From positions 62,001-126,000 of the forward strand of contig CAZUON010000003.1 in the NCBI GenBank assembly GCA_964621345.1: a stretch of 64,000 bases of DNA, written 5' to 3'. The stretch is from Glaciecola sp964621345. GTDB taxonomy: Bacteria; Pseudomonadota; Gammaproteobacteria; Enterobacterales; Alteromonadaceae. Positions within the stretch are counted from its first letter, which is position 1. Every line of letters begins with the position of its first letter. Positions 35,791 to 45,071 of the stretch are shown here, one piece after another. The notes beneath the pieces are model-generated. The model was not told the DNA's origin, did no database searches, and saw nothing but the letters and a program-made list of their open reading frames with translations. A program made the translations under genes and the position numbers.

Positions 35791-38700
35791 AAGAACATCA
35801 CAATCGTTGGCGTAAAAATCAAAGAAAGTATAACAGAAAAGCCCACACCACCAGCAATGACTACCGCTAAAGGAGGCCAAAAACCCCCTTCGCTGAACAA
35901 TAGCAAGGGAATTAAGCCGCCTACAGTGGTGAATGTAGTTGACAATATATGCCGTGAACAGCTCATCGTTTCATCAACAATGGCCTGCACATCGCCGCGC
36001 ATCGCGTCGTTGTTGCTTGCAATAGAGGCAATCACCACAATTGAACCGTTTATTGCTACACCGATTAAACCCGCACTTCCTAACAAGGGGTTAAAACCGA
36101 TAGGTAAACCTGATAGCCACAAACTTAGAAAGCCCAAACCTACCGATAAAATGGCAACACACGCAATGACACCCGCAAAGCGCACGCTTGAAAAGCTCAA
36201 TATCAAAGCGGTGATCATCAATACCAAAAGAACAGGTGCATACGTGGCTAATTGTCCAAGGGCTTGTTGTTGTTCATCGGCATCGCCCGCCATTTTGATG
36301 CGATACCCTTGTGGCAACACTAAATTACTTAATCCCTCTCGCAGACTGTCGCTTGCGGTCACCGCAGGAATCCCCGGAAGCAAGTACGCTTGAATTTTAT
36401 TTACCCGCTCACCGTCTATGCGCGTAATCCCGCTAATACTCGGCTGTAATTCGAAGCGTCCTAGATTCGCCACACCTAAAGGACCTGTTTGCGCAATACC
36501 ACGATTGATCAATGGTAAGGCCTCTAATGCGCTTAAGCTTGCGCGCTGAGTATCGTTTATTCGCACGCGTATCGGCATTTCTTCGGTATCTTCAAGAACA
36601 GAGCCACCCAGACTGCCCGACAAAGCAGTTTGTAATTGTGCCGCAATTTCATTTAACGAAATTTGCGCAAGATAGCTTTGGTTTTCAGACACCTTGTACT
36701 TCAATTGCGCTTCGTTCATCGTCACCGATGCCGTTGATTGCGTTAAGCCCTCTACTTTGGTCATGGCTAAACGAATTTCTTGGCCTAGTTGATCTAGAAT
36801 GGCTAAATCTGGACCAAATACATCAACCTCAATGGGCGAAGCAATGGGAGGGCCTTGGCCAAACTTGCGAACGACTATTTTCACGGCAGGAAAACGGTTT
36901 TGCACTTCAAAGTGCAATTGCGAGACTAAGGCGTCAGCACTCGCGGCATCCTCAAGGGTGAATACCGCATTCGCAAACTCAGGGCTATTGTCACGGGTCA
37001 TAACTTGGTTGTAATAAATGGATGGCGTAGAGCCACCTACCAGCCAAGTGAGCTGCTTGATACTGTCTTTTTCACGCAGGTATTGATCAATTTCTTGAGT
37101 GACCGCAAAGGTTCGGTCGATGCCGGTTCCGCTTGGCATAAACACATACATTTCAAATTGGTCTCTGTCTGCACTTGGGAAAAATACGTTATCGAGGGTG
37201 GAAGATAAAATAAAACCACTAACACAGAACAAGCTAATCACAGGCAATACAATTAACGGTTTAGGAATGATGTTACCCAGCAAACCTTTAAACGCTTGCG
37301 ATACCGCTGGCCACTGAAAGCCTCGGAGATACCAAGCGTGATGTTCACTGCCATCTCTTGGTAAATATCGAGCCGCTAAAGCCGCAATTAAAGTTAAGGA
37401 GATTGCCAAAGAGCCAATTAAAGCCATAACAACACTAATGGCAATACCACCAATAAAATCACCAATATTGCCGTTTAGTAAAAATACCGGCATGAATCCT
37501 AATACGGTAGTTAAGGTCGAGGCTAATAAAGGCGAAAAAAGATGTTGGATACTCTGCTGTAGCACTTCTAAACGCGTTTTAGATTTATCGAGCAGGTTCA
37601 AGCGTATTTCATCGGTAATGACTATCGCATTATCAATCAGCAAGCCAATCGCAATGATGATGCCAAAAATCGACATTTGATGAATTTGCTGGTTAAAAAA
37701 GCTCAAACTAAAAATAGCAAATGCAGCACAAAGAGGAAGTGCAAGCCCAACTATCCATGCGGCTTTTGCGCCCATAAAAAATAACACAACAAACATCACC
37801 ACCAGAGAGCCCAGTAGTAGGTTGTTGCTCAGTTCAGATAAGCGCTGCTCAGTATATTTGTTCTGCTCAAAAATGAGTTCTGCTTTCACACTGCCTGCAA
37901 ACGACGAGTTAAACTGAGCTGCTTTTGCTTTTATTGCTTCGGTCCATTGGTCAACGCGCACCGTGGTCTGCATCCGAGCTGCAACAAATATGGTGCGCCG
38001 GCCATTTAACAAGGCGATTTCGCTAGCAGGGTGTCTTTGTCCTCGCCTAACTTGTGCAATATCTTCTAAACGCAAAAAATCACCGCTGTCGGTCACTAGC
38101 GGCGTGTTAGCGACAATCGAAACGGACTCTAGAGGCTCGGCGACTTGCACACGAATGTTGCGCGAACTGTTATACAACACACCTGCGGGTAATTTGGCAT
38201 CGGCAGAGCGAATACGATCGCTCACCTGTTGTAAACTCATACCAGCAAGTGCGAGTTGCTGCGCGTCGATGGTGACGGTAATTTCTTCTTGAGGCTCCCC
38301 GTATAACCGCACTAATTCGGTTCCCGCTACGTTGCGAATGCGGTCTGAAAACTCTTGCGCCATTCTTCCAACGAGTGTTAAATCAGTGTTATCAGGCACT
38401 TCAGGGGAAATTGCAAACAATACGGTAAAGGCGGTTGCCCCGCGTTTGTCCTCTAGTATTGGCGCTTGCACTCCTTCAGGGAAACGCGCCGAAGCATCAT
38501 CAATAGCATCTCTTATTTTCGAAAACACTTGTTGGTTAGTGCTATTGTCGATGACGTCTTGTAGCTCTACCGAAATCGAAGAAAAACCAGCCTTAGACGT
38601 AGACTTAATCTCTTTAATTTCGAATAGCTGTCGCAGTTCATCCTCAATAACATCACTGACCAAGGCTTCTACACGCTCGGCTGAGGCCCCCGGATAACTA

Positions 38701-38867
38701 GTCAGGACAATCACATTCCGCAAATCTATGCGAGGGTCTTCTAAACGCGGGAGGCTCTGGATGGCCGACAAGCCTGCCACTAAAATGATAATGATACTTA
38801 AAGCAAGTAAATGACCTTTACGAAAAAAGGCGGTATACCATGGTGGGCGTGGTTGCATGTGAGTCAT
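35736..38867 (-). CDS. RND efflux pump, inner-membrane permease
   Basis: Proton-driven RND transporter of 1043 residues with the AcrB-like plan: membrane helix 1, a large periplasmic loop, helices 2-6, a second loop, helix 7 and helices 8-12. Family marks include LPRLEDPRIDLRNVIV, SYPGASAERVE and the second-half GFNPLLGSAGLIGVAINGSIVV. In helix 4 the usual Asp-Asp proton-relay pair is Asp-Asn (AIGLLIDNAIVITDEI), as in some non-AcrB RND subfamilies. It starts 5 nt after the adaptor gene. No outer-membrane factor is adjacent, so it probably uses a shared TolC. Substrate unknown. Confidence 0.92.
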   Translation of the reverse strand: MTHMQPRPPWYTAFFRKGHLLALSIIIILVAGLSAIQSLPRLEDPRIDLRNVIVLTSYPGASAERVEALVSDVIEDELRQLFEIKEIKSTSKAGFSSISVELQDVIDNSTNQQVFSKIRDAIDDASARFPEGVQAPILEDKRGATAFTVLFAISPEVPDNTDLTLVGRMAQEFSDRIRNVAGTELVRLYGEPQEEITVTIDAQQLALAGMSLQQVSDRIRSADAKLPAGVLYNSSRNIRVQVAEPLESVSIVANTPLVTDSGDFLRLEDIAQVRRGQRHPASEIALLNGRRTIFVAARMQTTVRVDQWTEAIKAKAAQFNSSFAGSVKAELIFEQNKYTEQRLSELSNNLLLGSLVVMFVVLFFMGAKAAWIVGLALPLCAAFAIFSLSFFNQQIHQMSIFGIIIAIGLLIDNAIVITDEIRLNLLDKSKTRLEVLQQSIQHLFSPLLASTLTTVLGFMPVFLLNGNIGDFIGGIAISVVMALIGSLAISLTLIAALAARYLPRDGSEHHAWYLRGFQWPAVSQAFKGLLGNIIPKPLIVLPVISLFCVSGFILSSTLDNVFFPSADRDQFEMYVFMPSGTGIDRTFAVTQEIDQYLREKDSIKQLTWLVGGSTPSIYYNQVMTRDNSPEFANAVFTLEDAASADALVSQLHFEVQNRFPAVKIVVRKFGQGPPIASPIEVDVFGPDLAILDQLGQEIRLAMTKVEGLTQSTASVTMNEAQLKYKVSENQSYLAQISLNEIAAQLQTALSGSLGGSVLEDTEEMPIRVRINDTQRASLSALEALPLINRGIAQTGPLGVANLGRFELQPSISGITRIDGERVNKIQAYLLPGIPAVTASDSLREGLSNLVLPQGYRIKMAGDADEQQQALGQLATYAPVLLVLMITALILSFSSVRFAGVIACVAILSVGLGFLSLWLSGLPIGFNPLLGSAGLIGVAINGSIVVIASIASNNDAMRGDVQAIVDETMSCSRHILSTTFTTVGGLIPLLLFSEGGFWPPLAVVIAGGVGFSVILSLIFTPTIVMFLCRLREKRKAYMQKALKN

Positions 38868-38872
38868 CGTTA

Positions 38873-40072
38873 TTACTCACTTTTATTCGCGGTTGATATA
38901 CTTGTTGCTACGCTTTTTACAGCGTTAACTTGATTCACTTTTTGACCTGGGGTAAAGCGATGAGTGCCATTCACAATTATCTTTTGTGCATCCTCAATAG
39001 CGCCAGAAATAAATGCACGCTCTCCATCAAGATGCTCTACCGACACACTGCGACTTACAATGGTCTTGGTAGCTTGATCGTATATCATCACCGTCCACAG
39101 TCCACGCACGCCATTCGCAAGCGCATCAACAGGCACCCATGCCCCTGTTTGTGACACTTCCTCTTCTACACTAATGCTCACCAGATCGCCGCTGACTAAA
39201 GCAGCAAGCTGCCTAGGCGATATACTCGTTTTATCTATACTAAAGAGTGTATCTACTGTGCGCGTGGCAAGGGTTCTGCGTTTGGCGACAGATTTAACAT
39301 TTGCCAACAGTGTTGTGCCTGAAACCTGTAGGTTATAGGCATCGCCTGGCGCCAGCGCAAAGGCAGTATTTTCAGGCAAGCCAAAGCGAGCTTCTAGTGT
39401 ATCGATTGAAATAACCGACAACAACGGTTGCCCCACATTTAATACCGTTCCCTCATCTGCTAACTGCGCAATTATCTGGCCGTCAAATGGTGCTTTTAGT
39501 ACCGATTTTTGCTTCTCTACCTCTAAGCTCTGTAAGCGCGCTTCAACCTCAGTTACGAGGGCTTGAGCCGCATCGAGGGAAGCTTGAGACTCATCTAAGC
39601 GCTGCTGAGGCTCTAGTTTTGCATTCACCAAATCGCTAACACGCTGAGCAGAAAGCTCCGCTAATTTTGCGTCAGCTTGAGCACGTCTAAGGGCAGCCTC
39701 TAACTCGTTTCTTTGTGCGTCAAGCCTCGCTAAATCAAGTTCTGCAAGAGCTTGTCCTTTGCGAACGTTTGCGCCCTCTTCGACTAAAATCGTGCGTAGC
39801 ACTCCCGCTAATTCAAACCCCACATCTGATTGCATTGCAGACTCGACCTGGCCGTAAATTATTCGCTTGCGCAGATAACTTGATTGAATAGCAATTGAGC
39901 TAACTTCGGCAACGGTATTTTGTGTTGCTAATAGTTCTTTGTCTTTGTAGGCTTGTGAACTGGCATTTCCTGACATCAGCATCAGCAAGGCTAAGGACGC
40001 AAAGCCAATTATACCAAGCAATACAAGGAGTTTTGTTTGATGCGTCGAGTAAGGCCCTTTAGCACTTTTCAT
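38873..40072 (-). CDS. RND efflux periplasmic adaptor subunit (HlyD/MexE type)
   Basis: Membrane-fusion protein linking the pump to an outer-membrane channel, 399 residues. An N-terminal membrane anchor at about 15-34 without a lipobox Cys is followed by a lipoyl half-motif (VGFELAGVLRTILVEEGANVRKGQALAEL), a long alpha-hairpin (about 110-180), the second lipoyl half (KAPFDGQIIAQLADEGTVLNVGQPLL) and a beta-barrel/membrane-proximal domain. First gene of the pump operon. A 13-16-bp palindrome resembling TetR-family operators lies about 150 nt upstream, but no regulator gene is adjacent. Confidence 0.93.
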   Translation of the reverse strand: MKSAKGPYSTHQTKLLVLLGIIGFASLALLMLMSGNASSQAYKDKELLATQNTVAEVSSIAIQSSYLRKRIIYGQVESAMQSDVGFELAGVLRTILVEEGANVRKGQALAELDLARLDAQRNELEAALRRAQADAKLAELSAQRVSDLVNAKLEPQQRLDESQASLDAAQALVTEVEARLQSLEVEKQKSVLKAPFDGQIIAQLADEGTVLNVGQPLLSVISIDTLEARFGLPENTAFALAPGDAYNLQVSGTTLLANVKSVAKRRTLATRTVDTLFSIDKTSISPRQLAALVSGDLVSISVEEEVSQTGAWVPVDALANGVRGLWTVMIYDQATKTIVSRSVSVEHLDGERAFISGAIEDAQKIIVNGTHRFTPGQKVNQVNAVKSVATSISTANKSE

Positions 40073-40220
40073 TTTTTATTCCTTTAACTTGGGTTAACCA
40101 TTGTCGGTATACAATATTGGCTGATATTGCAGCAAAGCAGTTTGGTCGCCCATAATTCTTCATATCGGTGAGCTTGCCTAACGGTCTAAGTTGTTTTTAT
40201 TTGATGCTAGAATATAAATA

Positions 40221-40237
40221 CTAGACTGTCTAGTCTA
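40221..40237. promoter_or_regulatory. Palindromic operator candidate between RND operon and pyrB
   Basis: CTAGACTGTCTAG (40221-40233) is a perfect palindrome around one base, and TAGACTGTCTAGTCTA (40222-40237) is a second perfect inverted repeat overlapping it. Such nested palindromes resemble TetR-family operators. It lies about 150 nt before the pump adaptor start and 120 nt before pyrB, so either could be controlled. No TetR gene is in the window. Confidence 0.5.
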
Positions 40238-40355
40238 TTAATATTAAATTTTTATCATCTCCCGTAATGTGCGCGCTTTTAGTCGCTGAATATTCACCTT
40301 CCATTCATAAAATTTGTTATGATGCACCCACGGTATCTTCATTGTATAAAACACT

Positions 40356-41375
40356 ATGTCAGGCTTTACTGGACAACATATTTTAAGCGTAAACCAATTT
40401 GATCGCGACGCTGTTGAACGCGTGTTCAGCGTTGCCGATAACATGCTTCCTTACACCCTGCGCGAGAAACGAACGCAAGTGCTAGACGGAGCTATTTTAG
40501 GGAATTTATTTTTTGAGGCCAGTACGCGTACTAGAGTCAGTTTTGGCACTGCATTTAATTTACTCGGTGGCGAAGTACGTGAAACCACAGGCATGAGTAG
40601 TTCAGCCCTAGCAAAGGGTGAATCCCTTTATGATACTGCCAGAGTATTGAGTGGTTATAGCGACATCATTGCAATGCGCCATCCACAGGCGGGCTCGGTT
40701 AGTGAGTTTGCGCAAGGTAGCAGAGTACCCGTCATTAACGGCGGAGATGGTGCAAATGAGCACCCCACCCAAGCCTTATTAGACTTATATACCATTGCAA
40801 AAGAGCGTGCCTCACAGGGTGCTGGCATTGATCATTTACACATCGCAATGATTGGCGACCTCAAATACGGGCGCACGGTGCATTCTTTAGCTAAAATGCT
40901 GACGCTGTTTAACAAAGTCAAGTTTACGCTAATATCACCAAGAGAATTAGCGATGCCGACAAGTGTTTGCGATGCCATTGTTAATGCCGGTCATGAATTG
41001 GTAATTACGGAGCATCTTGAAGGAATTGTAGAGGCCGATATTTGTTATCAAACTCGTATTCAAGAAGAACGTTTTGAATCGCAAGAAGAAGCGAATAAAT
41101 ATCGCGGTAAATTTCGCTTAAACCAACAAATTTATACACAGCATTTTAAGTCGCAAACTGTCATCATGCATCCTCTTCCCAGAGACTCGCGGGCAGAGGC
41201 GAATGAACTAGACAATGATTTGAATATGCATCCGAACTTAGCCATTTTTAGACAAACCGATAACGGTGTGCTGGTGCGCATGGCTTTATTTGCTCTCACC
41301 TTGGGCGTAGCCGATAAAGTCAGCGATTTTGATCGTCCAGTGCATTGGTATAGCAACAAAAGTACCGTCGTTTAG
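40356..41375 (+). CDS. pyrB: Aspartate carbamoyltransferase
   Basis: Makes N-carbamoylaspartate from carbamoyl phosphate and aspartate, the committed step of pyrimidine synthesis. The 339-residue protein has the carbamoyl-phosphate loop FFEASTRTRVSF (STRTR), KGESLYDTARVLSGY, the HPTQALLDLYTI motif and HPLPRDSR with the aspartate-binding residues. It is longer than E. coli PyrB (311), and no pyrI regulatory chain follows, so it is probably an unregulated or differently regulated form. HPTQALLDL favours ATCase over ornithine carbamoyltransferase. It is followed 29 nt later by hemL. Confidence 0.88.
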   Translation: MSGFTGQHILSVNQFDRDAVERVFSVADNMLPYTLREKRTQVLDGAILGNLFFEASTRTRVSFGTAFNLLGGEVRETTGMSSSALAKGESLYDTARVLSGYSDIIAMRHPQAGSVSEFAQGSRVPVINGGDGANEHPTQALLDLYTIAKERASQGAGIDHLHIAMIGDLKYGRTVHSLAKMLTLFNKVKFTLISPRELAMPTSVCDAIVNAGHELVITEHLEGIVEADICYQTRIQEERFESQEEANKYRGKFRLNQQIYTQHFKSQTVIMHPLPRDSRAEANELDNDLNMHPNLAIFRQTDNGVLVRMALFALTLGVADKVSDFDRPVHWYSNKSTVV

Positions 41376-41404
41376 TTAACGTAATTAAGAGTAAAACAAT
41401 CCTT

Positions 41405-42697
41405 ATGACAAAATCAGAAATCTTATTTGAACGTGCACAAAAGACCATCCCCGGCGGTGTTAACTCCCCCGTTCGAGCATTTAAAGCGGTGGGCGGTACA
41501 CCTCGGTTTATACAACGTACCGACGGCCCTTATATGTGGGATGTCGATGGCAACCGTTACATCGATTATATTCAATCGTGGGGTCCTATGGTCTTAGGCC
41601 ATAATAATCAAAAAATTCGCCAAGCGGTGATTGATGCATCTGAGTTTGGCCTCAGCTACGGTGCACCCACCGAAGCCGAAGTAAAAATGGCCGAGCTTGT
41701 CTCCTCTATCGTGCCATCCATGGAAATGGTTCGCATGGTAAATTCCGGTACAGAGGCGACAATGAGCGCCATTCGCCTGGCTAGGGGTTACACCAGTAAA
41801 GATAAAATTCTTAAATTTGAAGGCTGTTATCATGGTCACGCTGACTCCTTACTGGTAAAAGCAGGTAGCGGCGCATTAACTCTTGGTGTACCAAGCTCGC
41901 CGGGCGTACCTGACGATTTTGCAAAACACACTCTCACCGTCGAATTTAATAATTTAGCCTCAGTACAAGCAGCTTTCGACGAGCATGGTGATGATATTGC
42001 TTGCATCATTGTGGAACCTGTCGCTGGCAACATGAACTGCATACCTCCAGTTGATGGATTTTTAGAAGGCTTACGTGCAATTTGCGATACCTACAACAGT
42101 GTGTTGATATTTGATGAAGTCATGACCGGGTTTAGAGTATCTCGCGGCGGTGCTCAAGAGCGCTTTAATGTAATCCCGGACTTAACCTGTTTAGGGAAGG
42201 TGATCGGCGGCGGCATGCCCGTAGGCGCTTTTGGTGGAAAACGCCATATTTTGACGCACATTGCACCCACAGGTCCTATTTATCAAGCAGGGACATTGTC
42301 TGGAAACCCTGTTGCAATGGCGGCAGGATTAGCAGCACTTAAGCAAATTACCGTAGATGGGTTTTACGATTCTATTTTTGAAAATACACGTAATTTAGCA
42401 GAAGGTATGCGCGACCTTGCCCATAAGCATGGCATCCCCATGACAATTAACGTTGCAGGGAGCATGTTTGGAATCTTTTTCACCGACGTTGAGAAAGTCA
42501 CCAACTACCAACAGGCGATTAATTGTAATACTAAGCAATTCAATCAGTTTTATCATGGCATGCTTGAGCATGGTGTTTATCTAGCACCTGCCTCATATGA
42601 AGCAGGGTTTGTATCAAAGGCGCATACCGCAGACATCGTGGCAGATACCTTAGCTGCCGCAGACAAAGCCTTCGCAGCAATTGATAAGACAGCTTAA
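41405..42697 (+). CDS. hemL: Glutamate-1-semialdehyde 2,1-aminomutase
   Basis: PLP/PMP-dependent enzyme that makes 5-aminolevulinate from glutamate-1-semialdehyde in the C5 haem pathway. At 430 residues it has standard length. AQKTIPGGVNSPVRAF at the N-terminus, MVNSGTEATMSAIRLAR, the PLP-Asp in LIFDEVMTGFRV, the Schiff-base Lys near 265 in CLGKVIGGGMPVGAFGG and the gating-loop GAPTEAE are all present. A cyclase gene follows after 14 nt on the same strand. Confidence 0.97.
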   Translation: MTKSEILFERAQKTIPGGVNSPVRAFKAVGGTPRFIQRTDGPYMWDVDGNRYIDYIQSWGPMVLGHNNQKIRQAVIDASEFGLSYGAPTEAEVKMAELVSSIVPSMEMVRMVNSGTEATMSAIRLARGYTSKDKILKFEGCYHGHADSLLVKAGSGALTLGVPSSPGVPDDFAKHTLTVEFNNLASVQAAFDEHGDDIACIIVEPVAGNMNCIPPVDGFLEGLRAICDTYNSVLIFDEVMTGFRVSRGGAQERFNVIPDLTCLGKVIGGGMPVGAFGGKRHILTHIAPTGPIYQAGTLSGNPVAMAAGLAALKQITVDGFYDSIFENTRNLAEGMRDLAHKHGIPMTINVAGSMFGIFFTDVEKVTNYQQAINCNTKQFNQFYHGMLEHGVYLAPASYEAGFVSKAHTADIVADTLAAADKAFAAIDKTA

Positions 42698-42711
42698 AAG
42701 GAACGACAACG

Positions 42712-43758
42712 GTGCTTGAAGCATTACTTGGCATAGTCATCATATACGCGGTAGTCGTTACCGTGGTGTGTTTACGCTCGTCAAGCCATGCTCAAAGCGC
42801 CGATTTAAGCTTAAAAGCAGCATTTAAAAAACGCCAAGCCATGATGGATGCGACCATCGAAGCGAAAGCCGATGAGGCCATGCAATTACATCAAACTTTT
42901 CAGAAATTTGTCCCGCGCCAGTTTGTCGAGCATTTTGCCAAAAGCGGCAGCAATAACTTAGAACTTGGCCGGGCAGACGAAGATAAAGTAGCCATTTTGT
43001 TTTGTGATATTCGCGGATTTACGTCCCTCTCTGAAAAAATGTCACCACAGGAGCTGATGCATTTCCTCAATTCCTATTTTTTAAGGATGAATGCCCCAAT
43101 TCACCATAATAATGGCTTTATCGACAAGTTCATTGGCGATGCCATTATGGCACTATTTGACAGCCCACAAGGCGAAGACAGCGATAAAGCAGCTGACGCC
43201 ATAAAGGCGGCTCTAGAGGTTCAAACAGCTTTAGCTTTGTACAATAGTCATAGAGAGAGTAGTAAATATGCGCCGGTTAAAAATGGCATAGGGCTTCATT
43301 TTGGACCCGTGGTGTTAGGTACCGTTGGCTCAGACGATCGCATGGATACCACGGTAATTGGTGATACTGTTAACGTGGCACAGCGCATAGAAGGCTTATG
43401 CCGGTATTTTAATGCCGACATACTCGCCAGTAAAAGCACTGTTCACTTAGCCCAAGACAAACACGAAGTAGAATATCGCCTTCTAGACAATGTGTTGTTC
43501 AAGGGAAAATCTGTCAGTATACCTTTGGTAGAGGTATTGTCGCATTTACCTGAAGAGATAAAAGAACAAAAACTCGTGGCCGCAGAGCAAATCATTGAGG
43601 GCATTACTTTGCGCGATGACGGATACTTAAAAACTGCTCTTAGTCACTTCGAAGCTTGCTCACTTACTTTCCCTCGAGACTTCGCGATAAAGCATCACCT
43701 GCGCATCTGCAAGCAAGCGGTCGAAAAAGGTGAATGGGATGGCTTTGTTAAGTTATAA
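42712..43758 (+). CDS. Membrane-anchored class III adenylate cyclase
   Basis: Predicted to make cAMP from ATP, 348 residues, GTG start after an AAGGA site. One N-terminal membrane helix at about 3-21 is followed by a coiled linker and a class III catalytic domain. Metal Asp residues sit in LFCDIRGFTSL near 97 and FIGDAIMALF; Lys in FIDKFIGD and Asp in DDRMDTTVIGD favour ATP over GTP; Asn-Arg in VNVAQRIE stabilise the transition state. All catalytic residues are visible. A C-terminal helical extension of about 75 residues (TPR-like, LKTALSHFEACSLTFPRD) may sense a signal or oligomerise. It lies 14 nt after hemL. Confidence 0.85.
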   Translation: MLEALLGIVIIYAVVVTVVCLRSSSHAQSADLSLKAAFKKRQAMMDATIEAKADEAMQLHQTFQKFVPRQFVEHFAKSGSNNLELGRADEDKVAILFCDIRGFTSLSEKMSPQELMHFLNSYFLRMNAPIHHNNGFIDKFIGDAIMALFDSPQGEDSDKAADAIKAALEVQTALALYNSHRESSKYAPVKNGIGLHFGPVVLGTVGSDDRMDTTVIGDTVNVAQRIEGLCRYFNADILASKSTVHLAQDKHEVEYRLLDNVLFKGKSVSIPLVEVLSHLPEEIKEQKLVAAEQIIEGITLRDDGYLKTALSHFEACSLTFPRDFAIKHHLRICKQAVEKGEWDGFVKL

Positions 43759-44083
43759 ACAAGAAGATCTTTTTATGACTAATTGATTGGTTTATCGAGA
43801 CATTGCAAGCAATTGGCAACCGTCCTTGTATCAATTAATTCGTACCACCCCTATCTTTATTATCTGCTCTTATCTAGTAAAGGCTACAGCCCTCATTTCG
43901 ATTAATCCTGTTTTTTTATCAACATTTACCGATGTACATATCATTTTTTTTGAATTTAGCACGAAAAATACGATCTATTTTGTGACATAGTACGTTAAAG
44001 CGATAATAATTCTTATTTAATGTCGCCAAGATGTATTGGTAACTGTAAGTTTTTGAATTAATTAAGTTGAAACGAGGAAAATC
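43759..44083. other. Intergenic region before the carbonic anhydrase gene
   Basis: 325 AT-rich nt with long T runs and scattered stops in all frames that I checked. The following gene has a clear GAGG ribosome site about 10 nt before its ATG. I see no convincing promoter pair, operator or RNA gene. Confidence 0.4.
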
Positions 44084-44950
44084 ATGAGTCATAACAATTT
44101 TAGAAAAGTAGGTTCTAGTCTTGCAATCGCAGTATCTGCAGCACTCCTAATGTCAGCCTCTGCAGTGGCGCAAAATGTGCCCGACAGTGTTATTGAACAA
44201 CAGCGTGCAGCTCTAGAAGCAAACACCGACGGTAAAGGCTTTGGACCACAGACTCCACGCGACATTGACAACAAAGCAGGTTCAAATAAACGTATATTTG
44301 GAATCGCTCCGTCACCAACACAAATGAACTTGTGTAACATCCATTTTCATAAAAACGCTGAAAACAAAGGTGGTGAATTCACTACCTACGCAGGCAATGG
44401 CGATGGTATGGGTAACAACACAGGTTATAAGTATAATGGTAGCCTTACAGCGGCAGAACTTAAGCAACCTGAAGCAAAAATCTGTGCAGGCAAAGACCAG
44501 CCCCTTATGTCTGGTGATACATTAGAAGTGCATTTTGTATACTCTGCAGCAGACGTATCACCTGGACCAACCCTTGGCGCGTGCCTAGCAGACTCAACGA
44601 TGAATCCAGGCCTACGTGTAGAAACGCAAGTGGTTGTCTTAGTAAATGATGACAATGCTGCTGATTTTAGCGAAATGGCTACTATCGAGGAAGTGAACGG
44701 CTACCATCAAGCGGTTAATGTACCTGACAATATGGGTACACCTGTGACCTTTTTAGGTTCAACAACTGGCCCTGCATACAACGAAGTCGCTTCACCTTTG
44801 CAAGTCACTTGGAATGTAAGACCTAAGGTTGCAAAAGTAGATATTAATTCTGTTGGTGCTTGGTGTGAAGGTAATGTGTTTAACGAAGACCATGCACATG
44901 GAGTACGTAATCTAGTAACAAATGAAAAGCTACTTTCTCCAATCATGTAG
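44084..44950 (+). CDS. Secreted delta-class carbonic anhydrase-like protein
   Basis: A 288-residue secreted protein: signal peptide at about 1-29 (cut after ASAVA), then a beta-rich domain with LCNIHFHKNAENKGGEF (candidate zinc His residues), GDTLEVHFVYSAAD and a C-terminal WCEGNVFNEDHAHGVRNLV. This fits the delta carbonic anhydrases known from diatoms and now annotated in many marine bacteria. They interconvert CO2 and bicarbonate in the periplasm or outside the cell. The assignment rests on motif memory, not on a search. A strong terminator follows; it is monocistronic. Confidence 0.62.
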   Translation: MSHNNFRKVGSSLAIAVSAALLMSASAVAQNVPDSVIEQQRAALEANTDGKGFGPQTPRDIDNKAGSNKRIFGIAPSPTQMNLCNIHFHKNAENKGGEFTTYAGNGDGMGNNTGYKYNGSLTAAELKQPEAKICAGKDQPLMSGDTLEVHFVYSAADVSPGPTLGACLADSTMNPGLRVETQVVVLVNDDNAADFSEMATIEEVNGYHQAVNVPDNMGTPVTFLGSTTGPAYNEVASPLQVTWNVRPKVAKVDINSVGAWCEGNVFNEDHAHGVRNLVTNEKLLSPIM

Positions 44951-44991
44951 TGCTTCAACCAGTCTTGGTGTAATGCCGGGATAATCATAGT

Positions 44992-45029
44992 AAAACCGGC
45001 AGAGTTTTTGCGCTCTTGCCGGTTTTTTA
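44992..45029 (+). terminator. Rho-independent terminator of the carbonic anhydrase gene
   Basis: AAAACCGGCAGAG pairs with CTCTTGCCGGTTTT (one bulged base) across a short loop, followed by a T run (45023-45028). It lies about 40 nt past the stop at 44950. On the other strand it may also help end the peroxidase transcript, whose stop is at 45072. Confidence 0.82.
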
Positions 45030-45071
45030 TTTATGAGGATTCTTATGTTTCAGCCAACTCAGATAGCATGC

